DNA from: Gemmatimonadaceae bacterium
GTDB taxonomy: Bacteria > Gemmatimonadota > Gemmatimonadetes > Gemmatimonadales > Gemmatimonadaceae
Reading direction: 5' to 3'
NCBI GenBank assembly: GCA_035633115.1
Contig: DASQFN010000047.1
Span: 186,001 to 250,000 of the forward strand
Length of the DNA: 64,000 nt
Below are positions 1 through 8,916 of this stretch, piece after piece. The notes under the pieces are model-generated. The model was given only the letters and a program-made list of their open reading frames with translations, had not been told where the DNA came from and ran no database searches. The translations under genes were made by a program, and so were the position numbers. Each line of letters opens with the position of its first letter. The first letter of the stretch is position 1.

Positions 1-1
1 A

Positions 2-556
2 GCGTGCACGGCTTTCGATGCGACGGTATTTCGCGGCAGCGAGGACGACGTGCTCGACAGGTTCCACTCCGCTGCGCGCGCATTCGGCGCCCGGGTCTGT
101 GTCCGTGTGAGCGCCGATTCCCCGTTCGTCGATCCGGAGGTCTGCGATCAGGTCATCGATGCCCTCGCGACCTCGAATCCGCCTGCAGACTACGCCAGCA
201 ACAAGCTCCGGCCGAGCTTTCCGCTTGGCCTCGACGTGGAGGCGTTTACGGCCGTCGCGCTCGAGCGCGCCTGGCACAAGGCCGGGGAGGCTTACGAGCG
301 CGCCCACGTGACGCCTTATATCTATGGGCATCCGGAAGAGTTTCGGCTGACTGCAGTCGAGACCGATGTGAACCGCCACAACTGGCGCTGGACGGTGGAT
401 AGCCGCGAGGATCTGGAGTTCGCGCGCGCGATGTTCGAGCGGCTTGGGGGGGGAAACGACTTCAGCTGGCGCGACGCGGTGGCGGTGGTGAATCGGGAGC
501 CCGCTCTGGCCGAAATCAACGCGCTTTCGATGCAGAAGGACGTCACGGCCGGCTGA
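2..556 (+). CDS. SpsF-like cytidylyltransferase, C-terminal part (truncated by window edge)
   Basis: The C-terminal 184 residues of a cytidylyltransferase of the spore-coat SpsF / acylneuraminate cytidylyltransferase-like group, which makes CMP- or CDP-activated sugars or serves as a glycan-modification domain. The reading frame is open to the left edge and the start lies outside the window. Visible landmarks are FRGSEDDVLDRF near the edge, RVSADSPFVDPE, YASNKLRPSFPLGLDVE, HVTPYIY and WRWTVDSREDLEF, which follow the family in order. A run of eight G at 446-453 lies inside the gene near its 3' end. The exact substrate cannot be told without the N-terminal nucleotide-binding part. Confidence 0.85.
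   Translation, partial: ACTAFDATVFRGSEDDVLDRFHSAARAFGARVCVRVSADSPFVDPEVCDQVIDALATSNPPADYASNKLRPSFPLGLDVEAFTAVALERAWHKAGEAYERAHVTPYIYGHPEEFRLTAVETDVNRHNWRWTVDSREDLEFARAMFERLGGGNDFSWRDAVAVVNREPALAEINALSMQKDVTAG
446..453 (+). repeat. G8 homopolymer inside the SpsF-like gene
   Basis: Eight consecutive G, read as Gly-Gly-Gly codons about 35 codons before the stop. Slippage here would change the C-terminus. Nothing in the sequence shows that it actually varies. Confidence 0.85.
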
Positions 557-707
557 GCCCATGCGTGAGCGCTGAGTGGAGGAGACTCTGCTTGGGCTCC
601 TTTGACGGCCTTATATTCATCCGCTACGTCACCACCAGTCCAGCCACCCTTAACATCCGTTTAGTCTCTCCGTCAACCAATATGATAGCGCGCACCATTT
701 ATAGAAA

Positions 708-2420
708 TTGAGCGATACACTCAAATCAATGAGCCGCTATGCGCGCCTGGCCGCGCATATTGCGATTCAGAAGTCCCCGCCGTCATTGCAGGCATTGTTC
801 AGCCATACTGAGGAATACCGCAAGCGGAAGATGGCGGGCTTGTACAATCGGGGCGTCGCGAAGGATCCGTCGAAGGGCACACTACTCTTCTGGGTCCCGG
901 GCGGCATGCCTCTTCTCCTCCACGTCGAGACTTCGATCGCGGCCGCAATGAAGCTTCGCGGCTATCGCGTCCACGCCGTCATCTGCAATGCGCCCTACCG
1001 CGCCTGTGCCATCCGGACGGCGAGTGACGGTGTCCCGATTGAGAATTGGCGCGACCGGTGCCCTACGTGCCTCCGCAAGACGAGCTCGGTGCTCGAGACG
1101 ATGGGAATCACTTATTCCTACAACGGCGACTTCATCTCCGAAGCGGAGCGCAGCGCTCTCTGGGAGAGCACGGCCGATGTCACGTGGGACACGCTGGAGA
1201 CGCTCAGCTACAAGGGCATCAGCATCGGCAAGAACATTCGCTCCTCGATCGTCCGCTATCTGCAGGGGGGCTTGCTGGCAGGGCGCGAAGCTGTTGTGCG
1301 GGAGTTCGCCTTCAGCGCACTGGTTACTGCCTGCGCGGCGGAGAACGCCTTCGACCGGTTCGATCCCTGGCGCGTGTTCATGTCACACGGTGTCTACGTC
1401 GACTGGGGCCCGGCACTCCACGTGGCGCGCGCGCGGGGCATTCCCGTCACCGCGTGGAAGTCGTCGTACCTCTCGTGGCATTTCTACCTGCGTCATGTCG
1501 AAGATCCGACGCGAATCGACTTCAAGGGCGTCAGCCCGACGAAATGGAACGAGATTCGTCGCGCAGACCTGACTCCTCGCCAGAACGCCCGGCTCGACAA
1601 ATTCTTCGACGATCGATACCAGAAACAGATAAGCTTCGACATGAGGCAGAACCTGAAAGCCTACAACAGCGACGTCAGCGCCCTCCGCGCGAAGTACGCG
1701 TCGACCGATAAGCCCGTTTGGGCGGTTCTCGCGCACATCAACTGGGACAGCGTCGCCGATTTCGCGCCGATGGCGTATCCATCGTTTGAAGAGTGGATGG
1801 TCGATACGATACGGCAGGCGATAGGAATTTCGGACGTCCAGTGGCTGATCAAGATCCACCCCGCCGAGGCCCGGGACGATCCGGCCGGTGGAGTGCAACG
1901 GCTCATCGAGACCACCTTCGCCACCTTGCCCGACCATGTTCGCGTCATTCCGGCCGAGGAGGAGATAAGTCCCGCCAACCTGTTCGAGCTTATTGACGGG
2001 GGCGTGACGGTGTACGGGACAGCGGGCCTGGAGCTCGCCCTCATGGGCAAGCCGGTAATTCTTGCCGGTGAGGCCCACTATGGTGGCAAAGGGTTCACAC
2101 ACGATGGACTCACGCCGGGCGAATACCGCGACCTTCTCCAGCGTGCCAGCACCCTCGGTCCGCTATCCAACTCGCAACGTGCCGACGTTCGCAAGTATTC
2201 GTACTCGCACTTCATACAGCGGCAGGTTCCGATGGAGCTGCTGCACGATCCAAAAGGTCCCTGGTGGAATCTTCAGCACGAAAAGCGCGAGCTTTTGCTT
2301 CCCGGGAACGATCCATTCGTGGGGCTTATCTGCGACCGGCTGGTGGACGGATGCGACTTCCACATGGACGAGTCGCTGGTCGCTGTGTCCGGCCGGGAGC
2401 TGGCCGGAGAATCTCGATGA
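708..2420 (+). CDS. Capsule polysaccharide synthesis-like protein (probable GT-B fold transferase)
   Basis: A 570-residue protein of unassigned substrate. The C-terminal third (about residues 340-490) has the pattern of capsule-synthesis (KpsS/LipB-like) and CDP-glycerol-transferase-like proteins: WLIKIHPAE, then GGVTVYGTAGLELALMGKP and a following HYGGKGFT. The N-terminal half carries a CPTC motif (RDRCPTCLRK, about residues 120-130) that may bind metal. No signal peptide or membrane segment is evident, so it is probably cytoplasmic. The start used is TTG at 708; ATG at 729 is an equally possible alternative, and neither has a strong ribosome-binding site. A 151-base gap separates it from the upstream gene, so it may have its own promoter. 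It converges on the methyltransferase that follows. Confidence 0.7.
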   Translation: MSDTLKSMSRYARLAAHIAIQKSPPSLQALFSHTEEYRKRKMAGLYNRGVAKDPSKGTLLFWVPGGMPLLLHVETSIAAAMKLRGYRVHAVICNAPYRACAIRTASDGVPIENWRDRCPTCLRKTSSVLETMGITYSYNGDFISEAERSALWESTADVTWDTLETLSYKGISIGKNIRSSIVRYLQGGLLAGREAVVREFAFSALVTACAAENAFDRFDPWRVFMSHGVYVDWGPALHVARARGIPVTAWKSSYLSWHFYLRHVEDPTRIDFKGVSPTKWNEIRRADLTPRQNARLDKFFDDRYQKQISFDMRQNLKAYNSDVSALRAKYASTDKPVWAVLAHINWDSVADFAPMAYPSFEEWMVDTIRQAIGISDVQWLIKIHPAEARDDPAGGVQRLIETTFATLPDHVRVIPAEEEISPANLFELIDGGVTVYGTAGLELALMGKPVILAGEAHYGGKGFTHDGLTPGEYRDLLQRASTLGPLSNSQRADVRKYSYSHFIQRQVPMELLHDPKGPWWNLQHEKRELLLPGNDPFVGLICDRLVDGCDFHMDESLVAVSGRELAGESR

Positions 2421-2484
2421 TCGTTCCCTACGAGGGGATGTAGAGGCATTCGTGCGCGATGAGCTGAAGCTGGCTGCCGCGGCT

Positions 2485-3408
2485 CTACGACGCGAGCTCC
2501 GGCTTCCTGAAGACTGCCGTGTAATGCCATGCGAACGGTCTCGAAAAGGGAAGCCGCAATACGCCTTTGTCAGCCAGCAGCAGGAGGCGCTCGATTGCCC
2601 GCGGCAAGCGGAGACGCCGACGCAGACGAAACACCCGGAAAATGGTCTCCAACCCGTAATGAGCGAAACCCGTAAAGAACCAACCCGGAAGAACTTTTTC
2701 CAATTCCCACCCGGTGAGGGACGCGATGCGCGCGAAATCGCTCATCACGAATCCATCAGCGACCTCATCAGCGGCGGAATGAGCCTTCGCCGGAAACAGC
2801 TTCCGGTAGACAGGCCGGAGCCGGGTGAGTGTCTGCATCCAGAAGAAATTGGGCTCTATCCCGAAGACGATCCGGCCACCAGGCTTCAGCACTCTGTCCA
2901 TCTCCCGGACGGACTTGTCCAGATGAGGAAAGTGATGAAGCGCCGCTACCGTATAAACCACGTCGACCTGGCTGTCGCCGATCAGGATCTGGTTGGCATC
3001 GAGGCAGCACAAGACGACGGGTTTCTCGGCCAGAAGGTGGTTGTTCTCCCTCGCGTACTCCAGCATCGAAGGCGATAGCTCCGAGAGGATATAACAGCTG
3101 AATTGATCTGTCCGTCGCAGGAACAGGTCGGCATCGAACCCCACACCGCCCGCGAGCTCCAGGATGACCGCCCGGTCGTCCAGCTGTCTGGCCACCTCGT
3201 CGATCACCCGCTGATGCGCATTCAGGTTTCGCTCGGTGGCCATCTGGTTGTTCTCGACCCACCGCTCTCGCGAATCCGAGTGGTACTCGGCGTCGCGCAC
3301 TGTGACTTCTTCCATGGAATCGGGAAGAAGATCCAGTATGTTGTCCCTGTTCCGCAGAAGATCCGGTACCGCTTGAGCGGTACGGAGCTTCAGAACCCTT
3401 GTGCGCAT
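2485..3408 (-). CDS. Class I SAM-dependent methyltransferase
   Basis: A 307-residue Methyltransf_11-like enzyme. The SAM-binding motif I is ILELAGGVGFDADLFL (about residues 82-97), followed by SPSMLEYARENN (motif II region), DVVYTVAALHHFPH and VLKPGGRIVFGIEPN (post-motifs). The first glycine-rich motif is LAGGVG rather than the commoner E/DxGxGxG. The C-terminal 100 residues are rich in Arg and Leu and may contact membrane or a partner. It lies head-on to the capsule-synthesis-like gene, with 64 bases between the stops, and downstream of the beta-helix gene on the same strand with a 43-base gap. Sugar or lipid-linked glycan O-methylation is inferred from context only. Confidence 0.8.
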   Translation of the reverse strand: MRTRVLKLRTAQAVPDLLRNRDNILDLLPDSMEEVTVRDAEYHSDSRERWVENNQMATERNLNAHQRVIDEVARQLDDRAVILELAGGVGFDADLFLRRTDQFSCYILSELSPSMLEYARENNHLLAEKPVVLCCLDANQILIGDSQVDVVYTVAALHHFPHLDKSVREMDRVLKPGGRIVFGIEPNFFWMQTLTRLRPVYRKLFPAKAHSAADEVADGFVMSDFARIASLTGWELEKVLPGWFFTGFAHYGLETIFRVFRLRRRLRLPRAIERLLLLADKGVLRLPFSRPFAWHYTAVFRKPELAS

Positions 3409-3451
3409 ACGTGTTATGAAGGTGTGATTAAAGTGTTCAGGCGTTGGGGGG

Positions 3452-4852
3452 CTATCGGCCGGGTTGCGTTATCCACCGTTTGGATTGCACATCGTATGTC
3501 ATAACCGCCGCGTCGCCGAAGGAATTCGGGTCTCGCGCGCCCGTGAACGAATAAGAGCCGACCACGACGGTGCTCACGCCGAGATTTTTCACGCCGCGCG
3601 CATGAGACTGGGCGCGGGCATCCGTGACGTGCAGGTCGGTCACGGAACAGCGGTGGCAGTTTGCGTCCACGAATATCGCATAGGTGTCATCTACCTTTGC
3701 CTGTGGGGAACCGTTGTCTCGTGACGTCACATTCGAGACGCTGATGTCGTCGCAGCCGATGAGACGCACCACATTGCCCGATGAAAACGACGACGCGACT
3801 CCGATGATCTGCGAGGAATCACAGGATTCCATCCGGATGCAACCGGTGTCGGTGGGACCGCCCAGATAATTGATTCCCATGATTTGAACCTGGCGAGCCG
3901 ATCTTACGGCTATGCCACCGGCTTTCTTCGGGCCGACCTGCTGAATGAAGCAGCCGATAATCGACGTATAGCCCACATTGCGATCGCCCGGTGACTTCCC
4001 CTCGATCATGATGTTCTGTCCAATGTTCTCGCCGAGGTATCCACCGATGACAGAATTGATGAGGTTGTTGTGGGCAGATTGGCCGGTGATGTGAATGCCG
4101 TGCGAATCGTTGGAGTTGATGAGATTGTCGGTGATGCGGTTCCCCCCGCTGGCCACGATCAACCCGACGCCGACGTTCGAGCCTATCTCCGAGCCTGAGA
4201 TCCAGCTGTCGCTATAGACACGTACTCCAGTGCCCTTGTTGTTGCGCACATACGACTGTCTGAGCTCACACAGCCCCTGGTTGAAATAGATGCCGCAAGT
4301 TGTGAAGCGGTCGACGAGAACGTTCAGCAATCTTGCCTTGTTCCCGTCCTTTCCATACCAGCCATAGGTGCCGAGGTTGTTGCCGTCGAGATGCACGAGT
4401 GACAGCTCGAGACCGTTCACTCCACCGGCGGGAACGAACATCGGTGACGCACTCGCGCTGACAAGGCGTGTGTTTGCCCCCGCGTCGAGGCTCCACCCCT
4501 GGCCTACGAACCGTATCGTGCCGCCGCGGATCCTCGGAATCCTGATTGAGTCCACAAGGTAAGTGCCGGCCGGGAGATCGATCACGCCACCGCCGGCCGC
4601 AGCGACGGCATTCACCGCCGACATTATTGCCGCAGTGTCGTTCGTGCGGCCATCGCCCTTTGCCGCGTAGGGATGCGCCCTGACGTTCACCGTGAGACCG
4701 CAGCAGTTGGCGGGCGGAGCTGTATCCGCGCTGTTGAAGGCAGGCGGTTGCGCGAATGGCAAGACGAGCGCACTCCCTGTGCCGCCGGCGACAGCGCCGC
4801 CGGCGACAGCGCCGCCGGCAAGGGAAAAGAAGGTTCGGCGATCGATTGTCAT
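3452..4852 (-). CDS. Tat-exported right-handed beta-helix protein (pectate-lyase-3-like)
   Basis: A 466-residue protein beginning with a twin-arginine signal (DRRTFFSLAGG) and a long Ala/Gly-rich hydrophobic core, so it is probably exported folded to the periplasm. After the signal, YAAKGDGRTNDTAAI is the N-terminal signature of the pectate_lyase_3 / GH28-related beta-helix family, and the rest is a run of short parallel-strand repeats rich in N, G and I/V. Related proteins act as polysaccharide lyases, hydrolases or C5-epimerases. In this locus a role in trimming or modifying the exported polymer is likely, but no catalytic residue can be assigned by eye. The signal core is encoded by a 15-bp tandem repeat (4781-4819). 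It is transcribed divergently from the methyltransferase at 4996. Confidence 0.82.
   Translation of the reverse strand: MTIDRRTFFSLAGGAVAGGAVAGGTGSALVLPFAQPPAFNSADTAPPANCCGLTVNVRAHPYAAKGDGRTNDTAAIMSAVNAVAAAGGGVIDLPAGTYLVDSIRIPRIRGGTIRFVGQGWSLDAGANTRLVSASASPMFVPAGGVNGLELSLVHLDGNNLGTYGWYGKDGNKARLLNVLVDRFTTCGIYFNQGLCELRQSYVRNNKGTGVRVYSDSWISGSEIGSNVGVGLIVASGGNRITDNLINSNDSHGIHITGQSAHNNLINSVIGGYLGENIGQNIMIEGKSPGDRNVGYTSIIGCFIQQVGPKKAGGIAVRSARQVQIMGINYLGGPTDTGCIRMESCDSSQIIGVASSFSSGNVVRLIGCDDISVSNVTSRDNGSPQAKVDDTYAIFVDANCHRCSVTDLHVTDARAQSHARGVKNLGVSTVVVGSYSFTGARDPNSFGDAAVMTYDVQSKRWITQPGR
4781..4819 (-). repeat. 15-bp tandem repeat (2.6 copies) in the Tat signal-peptide core
   Basis: The unit gccgccggcgacagc occurs at 4781-4795 and 4796-4810, followed by a nine-base partial copy at 4811-4819. 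On the coding strand it gives repeated AGGAV in the hydrophobic core of the Tat signal. A change of one unit keeps the frame and changes the core by five residues. Confidence 0.9.
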
Positions 4853-4995
4853 GCGCGAGGGCTCTCCGGCATTTTCCGAGTCTGGAAGTTGATTCTAAGT
4901 TTACAGTCCCGAGACGCGCTCCGTGATGATCAGTGTATCTTGTAGCTCATGATCGAGATACTCCATGTTGGCTGTGCGCCGAGAGAAATGCTCTC

Positions 4996-5772
4996 TTGAG
5001 CGTCTTCGCGGGCTACTCCCGCTACTATGACCTGCTCTACCGCGACAAGGATTACGCCGCCGAAGCACGCCACGTCCACGACATTCTGCAAAAACATGCG
5101 CCGGGCGTTCGCTCGCTGGTCGAGATCGGATGCGGCACCGGCGCCCACGCCGCGGAGCTGGCATCGCTCGGCTACGACGTCGTCGGGGTGGACATGAGCG
5201 TGGGTATGCTTGCGGCTGCCGCAGCGAGGAAGGGAGAGCTGCCGGCCGCGCATGCCGAGCGAATCGAGTTTTCGCACGGCGATGCGCGGAGTGTCCGGCT
5301 CGGGCGACGATTCGGCGCGGTGGTCTCCCTTTTTCACGTCATGAGCTATCAGACTTCGAACAGCGATCTCGCGGCGGCGTTTGCAACGGCGGCCGCGCAT
5401 CTCGAGCCTGGCGGAGTCTTTGTTTTCGACTGCTGGTACGGCCCCGCCGTGCTCACCGACCGTCCATCGACCGTCGTCAAGAAGCTGGCGGACGAAGCGA
5501 TCGATGTGACGCGAGTCGCCGAGCCTGAGATGCACGCCGAGGAAAACGTTGTTGACGTCAACTATGCCGTAACAATCACAGATCGGGTCACCGGCAAAGT
5601 CGAGACGCTTCATGAGACCCACCGCATGCGATATCTCTTCACCCCGGAGATAGCGATGATGCTTGAAGCGACGGGAATGGCACTCATCGAGTCCCGCGAG
5701 TGGATGACTGACAGAGCTCCGGGATTCCACAGCTGGTCCGCATGCTTTGTCGCCCAGCGGTCGCAATCTTGA
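4996..5772 (+). CDS. SAM-dependent methyltransferase, DesVI/TylM1-like (possible sugar N-methyltransferase)
   Basis: A 258-residue class I methyltransferase. SAM motif I is LVEIGCGTGAHAAEL, followed by VVGVDMSVGML, and HLEPGGVFVFDCWYGPAVL is the strand-4/5 region. The opening GYSRYYDLLYRDKDY and the DCWYGP segment resemble enzymes that N-methylate amino sugars on dTDP (DesVI, TylM1), so an aminosugar substrate is plausible given the DegT aminotransferase elsewhere in the locus. The TTG start at 4996 is chosen because the family similarity begins at once after it; GTG at 4933 is in frame but would add 21 unlike residues. It opens the plus-strand run of glycosyltransferase genes ending at 12141. 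Confidence 0.78.
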   Translation: MSVFAGYSRYYDLLYRDKDYAAEARHVHDILQKHAPGVRSLVEIGCGTGAHAAELASLGYDVVGVDMSVGMLAAAAARKGELPAAHAERIEFSHGDARSVRLGRRFGAVVSLFHVMSYQTSNSDLAAAFATAAAHLEPGGVFVFDCWYGPAVLTDRPSTVVKKLADEAIDVTRVAEPEMHAEENVVDVNYAVTITDRVTGKVETLHETHRMRYLFTPEIAMMLEATGMALIESREWMTDRAPGFHSWSACFVAQRSQS

Positions 5773-5842
5773 GCCTTGCCGGGTGCCGGGCCGGGTTTTC
5801 GCGGGCACCCGGCGAACGCGAGGCGGTCGTTCCCCGCCGCCG

Positions 5843-7015
5843 ATGAAGAGGATCGGCGTGCTTCTTACGGCTCGCCCGGTGGGAGGAGCGTTTCAGTACA
5901 CGCAGGCCATACTCGAGGCCGCCCTCGAGCTGCCGCGCGACCGCTACTCCATCGTGCTTGCGTATTCCGATCCATCGTGGCTCGATGTAATTCGCGATCG
6001 TGCGAGGGCATTCCGGTTGAACGATTCGCTATGGAGTCGCCTCCTGAACCGGATATGGCACGAGGCCCGGCTCCCAGTGTCGGCCTGGCGGAAATTCGCG
6101 GCGCCATTCGACTCGAATATGCGCACGCTCGTTGCCGAACGATGTGATCTCTGGATCTGTCCCAACCATGATCGCTACGCTTTCAGGGCGGAGATCCCCG
6201 CATTGGGAACCGTGCACGATCTGATGCATCGGTATGAGCCGTCATACTCCGAGGTTTCCGAAAACGGTGAATACGCCGCCCGCGAATTCCATTTTTCCGA
6301 GACCTGCCGGTGGTCGAAGGGGATCCTGGTTGATTCTCGTGTAGGGAAGGAGCAGGTGCAGGCATCGTATGGAGTGCCCCCAGGAAAGGTATTCGTCCTG
6401 CCGTACATCGCACCCGGATACATTTACGACCATGACGCGGCGGCGGATGCCGGGCTCGAGCAGTGCTATTCGCTGCCCTCGAAGTACTTCTTCTATCCCG
6501 CGCAGTTCTACACGCACAAGAATCATCGTGCCTTGATTGCCGCACTGGCTCGAATGCGGGAGTCGCATCCCGATGTCAAACTGGTGCTGGTCGGTCTCAA
6601 GGAGCGAAACGGATTTCCAATCGTTCAACAGCTGGTCGAGGAGAACGGCCTTGGCGACAATGTGCTGTTTCTGGGTTACGTTCCCGACACGGATATCCCC
6701 GGACTTTACCGCCGTGCCCGCGCGCTTGTGATGCCCACATTCTTCGGTCCTACAAACATCCCTCAGCTCGAGGCATTCGCCATGGGATGCCCGGTCGCCA
6801 CTTCCCGGATCTACGGAATTCCAGAGCAGGTAGGCGATGCCGCACTTCTCTTCGATCCCCATTCCGTGGACGAGATTCACGAGTGCATGGTGCGACTGTG
6901 GACCGACGACCGTCTCTGCGCGACGCTCGCCGAGCGCGGCAGGAAGCACGCCCGTGAGTGGGGGCCTCCGCAGTTCCGTGATCGTCTTCTCGAAGTGGTC
7001 GAAGCGCTGACGTGA
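5843..7015 (+). CDS. Glycosyltransferase family 4
   Basis: A 390-residue GT-B glycosyltransferase. The N-terminal Rossmann domain begins MKRIGVLLTARPVGGAFQY. The C-terminal GT4 domain has YPAQFYTHKNHRALI, LVLVGLKE, VLFLGYVPDTDIPGLYRRA and the donor-binding E-x7-E region (PQLEAFAMGCPVATS, then GIPEQVGDAALLFDP). It is probably a cytoplasmic enzyme acting on lipid-linked sugar at the inner face of the membrane. ATG at 5843 is preferred over in-frame upstream starts that would run into the methyltransferase. The gene ends in a 4-base overlap with the next one, so the two are probably co-translated. Confidence 0.9.
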   Translation: MKRIGVLLTARPVGGAFQYTQAILEAALELPRDRYSIVLAYSDPSWLDVIRDRARAFRLNDSLWSRLLNRIWHEARLPVSAWRKFAAPFDSNMRTLVAERCDLWICPNHDRYAFRAEIPALGTVHDLMHRYEPSYSEVSENGEYAAREFHFSETCRWSKGILVDSRVGKEQVQASYGVPPGKVFVLPYIAPGYIYDHDAAADAGLEQCYSLPSKYFFYPAQFYTHKNHRALIAALARMRESHPDVKLVLVGLKERNGFPIVQQLVEENGLGDNVLFLGYVPDTDIPGLYRRARALVMPTFFGPTNIPQLEAFAMGCPVATSRIYGIPEQVGDAALLFDPHSVDEIHECMVRLWTDDRLCATLAERGRKHAREWGPPQFRDRLLEVVEALT

Positions 7016-8049
7016 ATATCGACAAACCCCCGTTCGTATCGGTCATTATCCCCACATTCAACCGATCCGCAACGCTGCAGATCACCGTGGAGACCTTTCT
7101 CGCGCAGTCGTATCCCGCAGACCGGTTCGAGATCGTAATCGTCGACAACGGCTCGACGGACGACACACCGCAAGTCATCGAGAAAATGACCGCCCGCGCA
7201 CCCAATGTTCGCGGAATGACCGACGGCCGTCGTGGGGCCCATTTCGCGCGAAACAGCGGAGCAATTTCCGCGCGTGGGAGCATACTGTACTTCACCGACG
7301 ACGACATGCTCGCGGCGCCCACGCTGCTCGAAACGATCGTGACGGCATTCGCACCTGGCTCACAAGTCGGATCGGCAACGGGGCGAATACTGCCGCGGTG
7401 GGAGACCGAGCCTCCCCGCTGGGTTCTCGAGCATTGCCGGAATGAGCTTCTGAGCCTCAATGATCGCGGGGAAGCGACGATTATTTCCGACCATGATCTC
7501 GGAGTGTTCAGCTGCCATCAGGCGATCTTGCGCGAAGCTTTTATGGCCGCCGGAGGCTTCAACCCGGACACCAATGCGGAACACTTCACGGGCGACAACG
7601 AAACAGGCCTCAACATCAAGGCGCGGAAGCTGGGATATCGATTTGCTTACGTCGGCAGCTCTGTCACGCACCACATGATACCCGAGTCGCGGATGACTCA
7701 GCGGTACCTGAACAGCAGGTTCGCGGATCAGGGATTCTGCGACAGCTATACCGCGTATCAGGCCGTTCAGGCGAGAACGCCTCGACTCGCGGCGCGTGTT
7801 GTCGCGCACGGGCTGCTTGCCGGCGTCACTGCGGCCAGGGCTCTCGTACGGCGTGTCGCCAATGATTCGCGTTGGCGTCTCGATCTCGCGCGTCTGTTCT
7901 ATTATCGCAATCGGGCCCGGTACGATACGCGGCTCATTCGTCACGCCGAGTGGCGTCGGTTCGTGCTCCGGTCCAACTGGCTGAGCGACGACGACGAGCC
8001 AGCTGACGAGGTCGCCCGGATGTCCGCGCGTCGTGCTGCGAGCCGCTAG
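7012..8049 (+). CDS. Glycosyltransferase family 2
   Basis: A 345-residue GT-A enzyme. VSVIIPTFNRSATL opens the nucleotide-binding fold, VDNGSTDDT is the usual GT2 motif, and FTDDDM supplies the metal-binding DxD-type acids. GDNETGLNIKARKLGY corresponds to the ED-type catalytic region. A C-terminal stretch of about 90 residues is basic and may lie on the membrane. The GTG start overlaps the stop of the GT4 before it by four bases. The sugar and linkage cannot be read from sequence. Confidence 0.9.
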   Translation: MNIDKPPFVSVIIPTFNRSATLQITVETFLAQSYPADRFEIVIVDNGSTDDTPQVIEKMTARAPNVRGMTDGRRGAHFARNSGAISARGSILYFTDDDMLAAPTLLETIVTAFAPGSQVGSATGRILPRWETEPPRWVLEHCRNELLSLNDRGEATIISDHDLGVFSCHQAILREAFMAAGGFNPDTNAEHFTGDNETGLNIKARKLGYRFAYVGSSVTHHMIPESRMTQRYLNSRFADQGFCDSYTAYQAVQARTPRLAARVVAHGLLAGVTAARALVRRVANDSRWRLDLARLFYYRNRARYDTRLIRHAEWRRFVLRSNWLSDDDEPADEVARMSARRAASR

Positions 8050-8908
8050 TCTTTCGCCGGAGGAGTCGGTTCTGCCGTTGAAAGGCGGGCGCCGAACCCG
8101 CGGACATCGCGCCGCTGGAACAGCCGAGTACCCGCTCGTGTCTGTCGTGACAGTGGTTCACAATCGCGCGTCGCAGATCGAGAGAACGATCCTTGGCGTA
8201 CTCGAGCAGACCTACCCCCACATCGAGTATATCGTCATCGATGGCGGCTCCACCGACGGGACAGTCGACATCATCCGTCGGTATGACGACCGGATCGATT
8301 ACTGGGCGAGCGAACCCGACACCGGGATCTACGACGCCATGAACAGGGCGATCGACCTCGTTCTGGATCCCGATGCATATGTGCTCTTCGCCAACTCCGA
8401 CGATCGTCTCTACGCCAACGATGCATTGGCGCGCCTGGTGGCGGGAGGCAAAGGCGCTGATCTCGTGTACGGCAGAATGGTACTCAGCGACGGCGACGTC
8501 TCGGCAGTACACGGCAGGGAGGTCGAGCTCAGGGATCTCGCGGGGGAGACGCTCTGTCATCCCGCAACGCTGACCAGGCGAAAGGTGTTTGATGAGGTGG
8601 GGAAGTTCGATACGAGCTTCCGCATTGCGGCCGACTACGACTTTCTCGTCCGTTGTTTCGCCCATCCGGTGACGACCCGGTATGTGCCCGAAATAGTATC
8701 GCGTATGGCGATGGGCGGCATGAGCGAGGACCACTACATCCTCTCATGCCGTGAGAGAAAGCGAGTTGTGCGCACGAGGTTCAAATCGCTCACGCGTCTC
8801 GTGGGAGTGTGGCGCGTCAACCTGTATGACATACCTCGCCACACGGCGCGTCACTGGCTCAGCCGCGCCGGACTGCTCGGCTACTGGCGAGCTCTCAAAC
8901 GACTTTAA
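8033..8908 (+). CDS. Glycosyltransferase family 2 (WcaA/WcaE-like)
   Basis: A 291-residue GT2. After about 35 variable residues comes PLVSVVTVVHN, then IDGGSTDGT, YWASEPDTGIYDAMNRAI and FANSDDRL, a series typical of colanic-acid WcaE-like and related GT2 enzymes. IAADYDFLVR supplies the acidic catalytic region. The start codon lies 17 bases inside the previous gene. An internal start nearer the conserved core is possible, since the first 35 residues show no family similarity. Confidence 0.88.
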   Translation: MLRAASLSPEESVLPLKGGRRTRGHRAAGTAEYPLVSVVTVVHNRASQIERTILGVLEQTYPHIEYIVIDGGSTDGTVDIIRRYDDRIDYWASEPDTGIYDAMNRAIDLVLDPDAYVLFANSDDRLYANDALARLVAGGKGADLVYGRMVLSDGDVSAVHGREVELRDLAGETLCHPATLTRRKVFDEVGKFDTSFRIAADYDFLVRCFAHPVTTRYVPEIVSRMAMGGMSEDHYILSCRERKRVVRTRFKSLTRLVGVWRVNLYDIPRHTARHWLSRAGLLGYWRALKRL

Positions 8909-8916
8909 CCGAGCCA

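Noticed and set aside
557-707. Inverted repeat gagccca...tgggctc and possible promoter in the gap
   Set aside because: The 31-base loop and lack of a T-run make a terminator unlikely, and no properly spaced -35/-10 pair is seen.
2062-3078. A 338-codon open frame crossing the convergent ends of two genes
   Set aside because: It runs through the end of the capsule-synthesis-like gene in a wrong frame and antisense to the methyltransferase.
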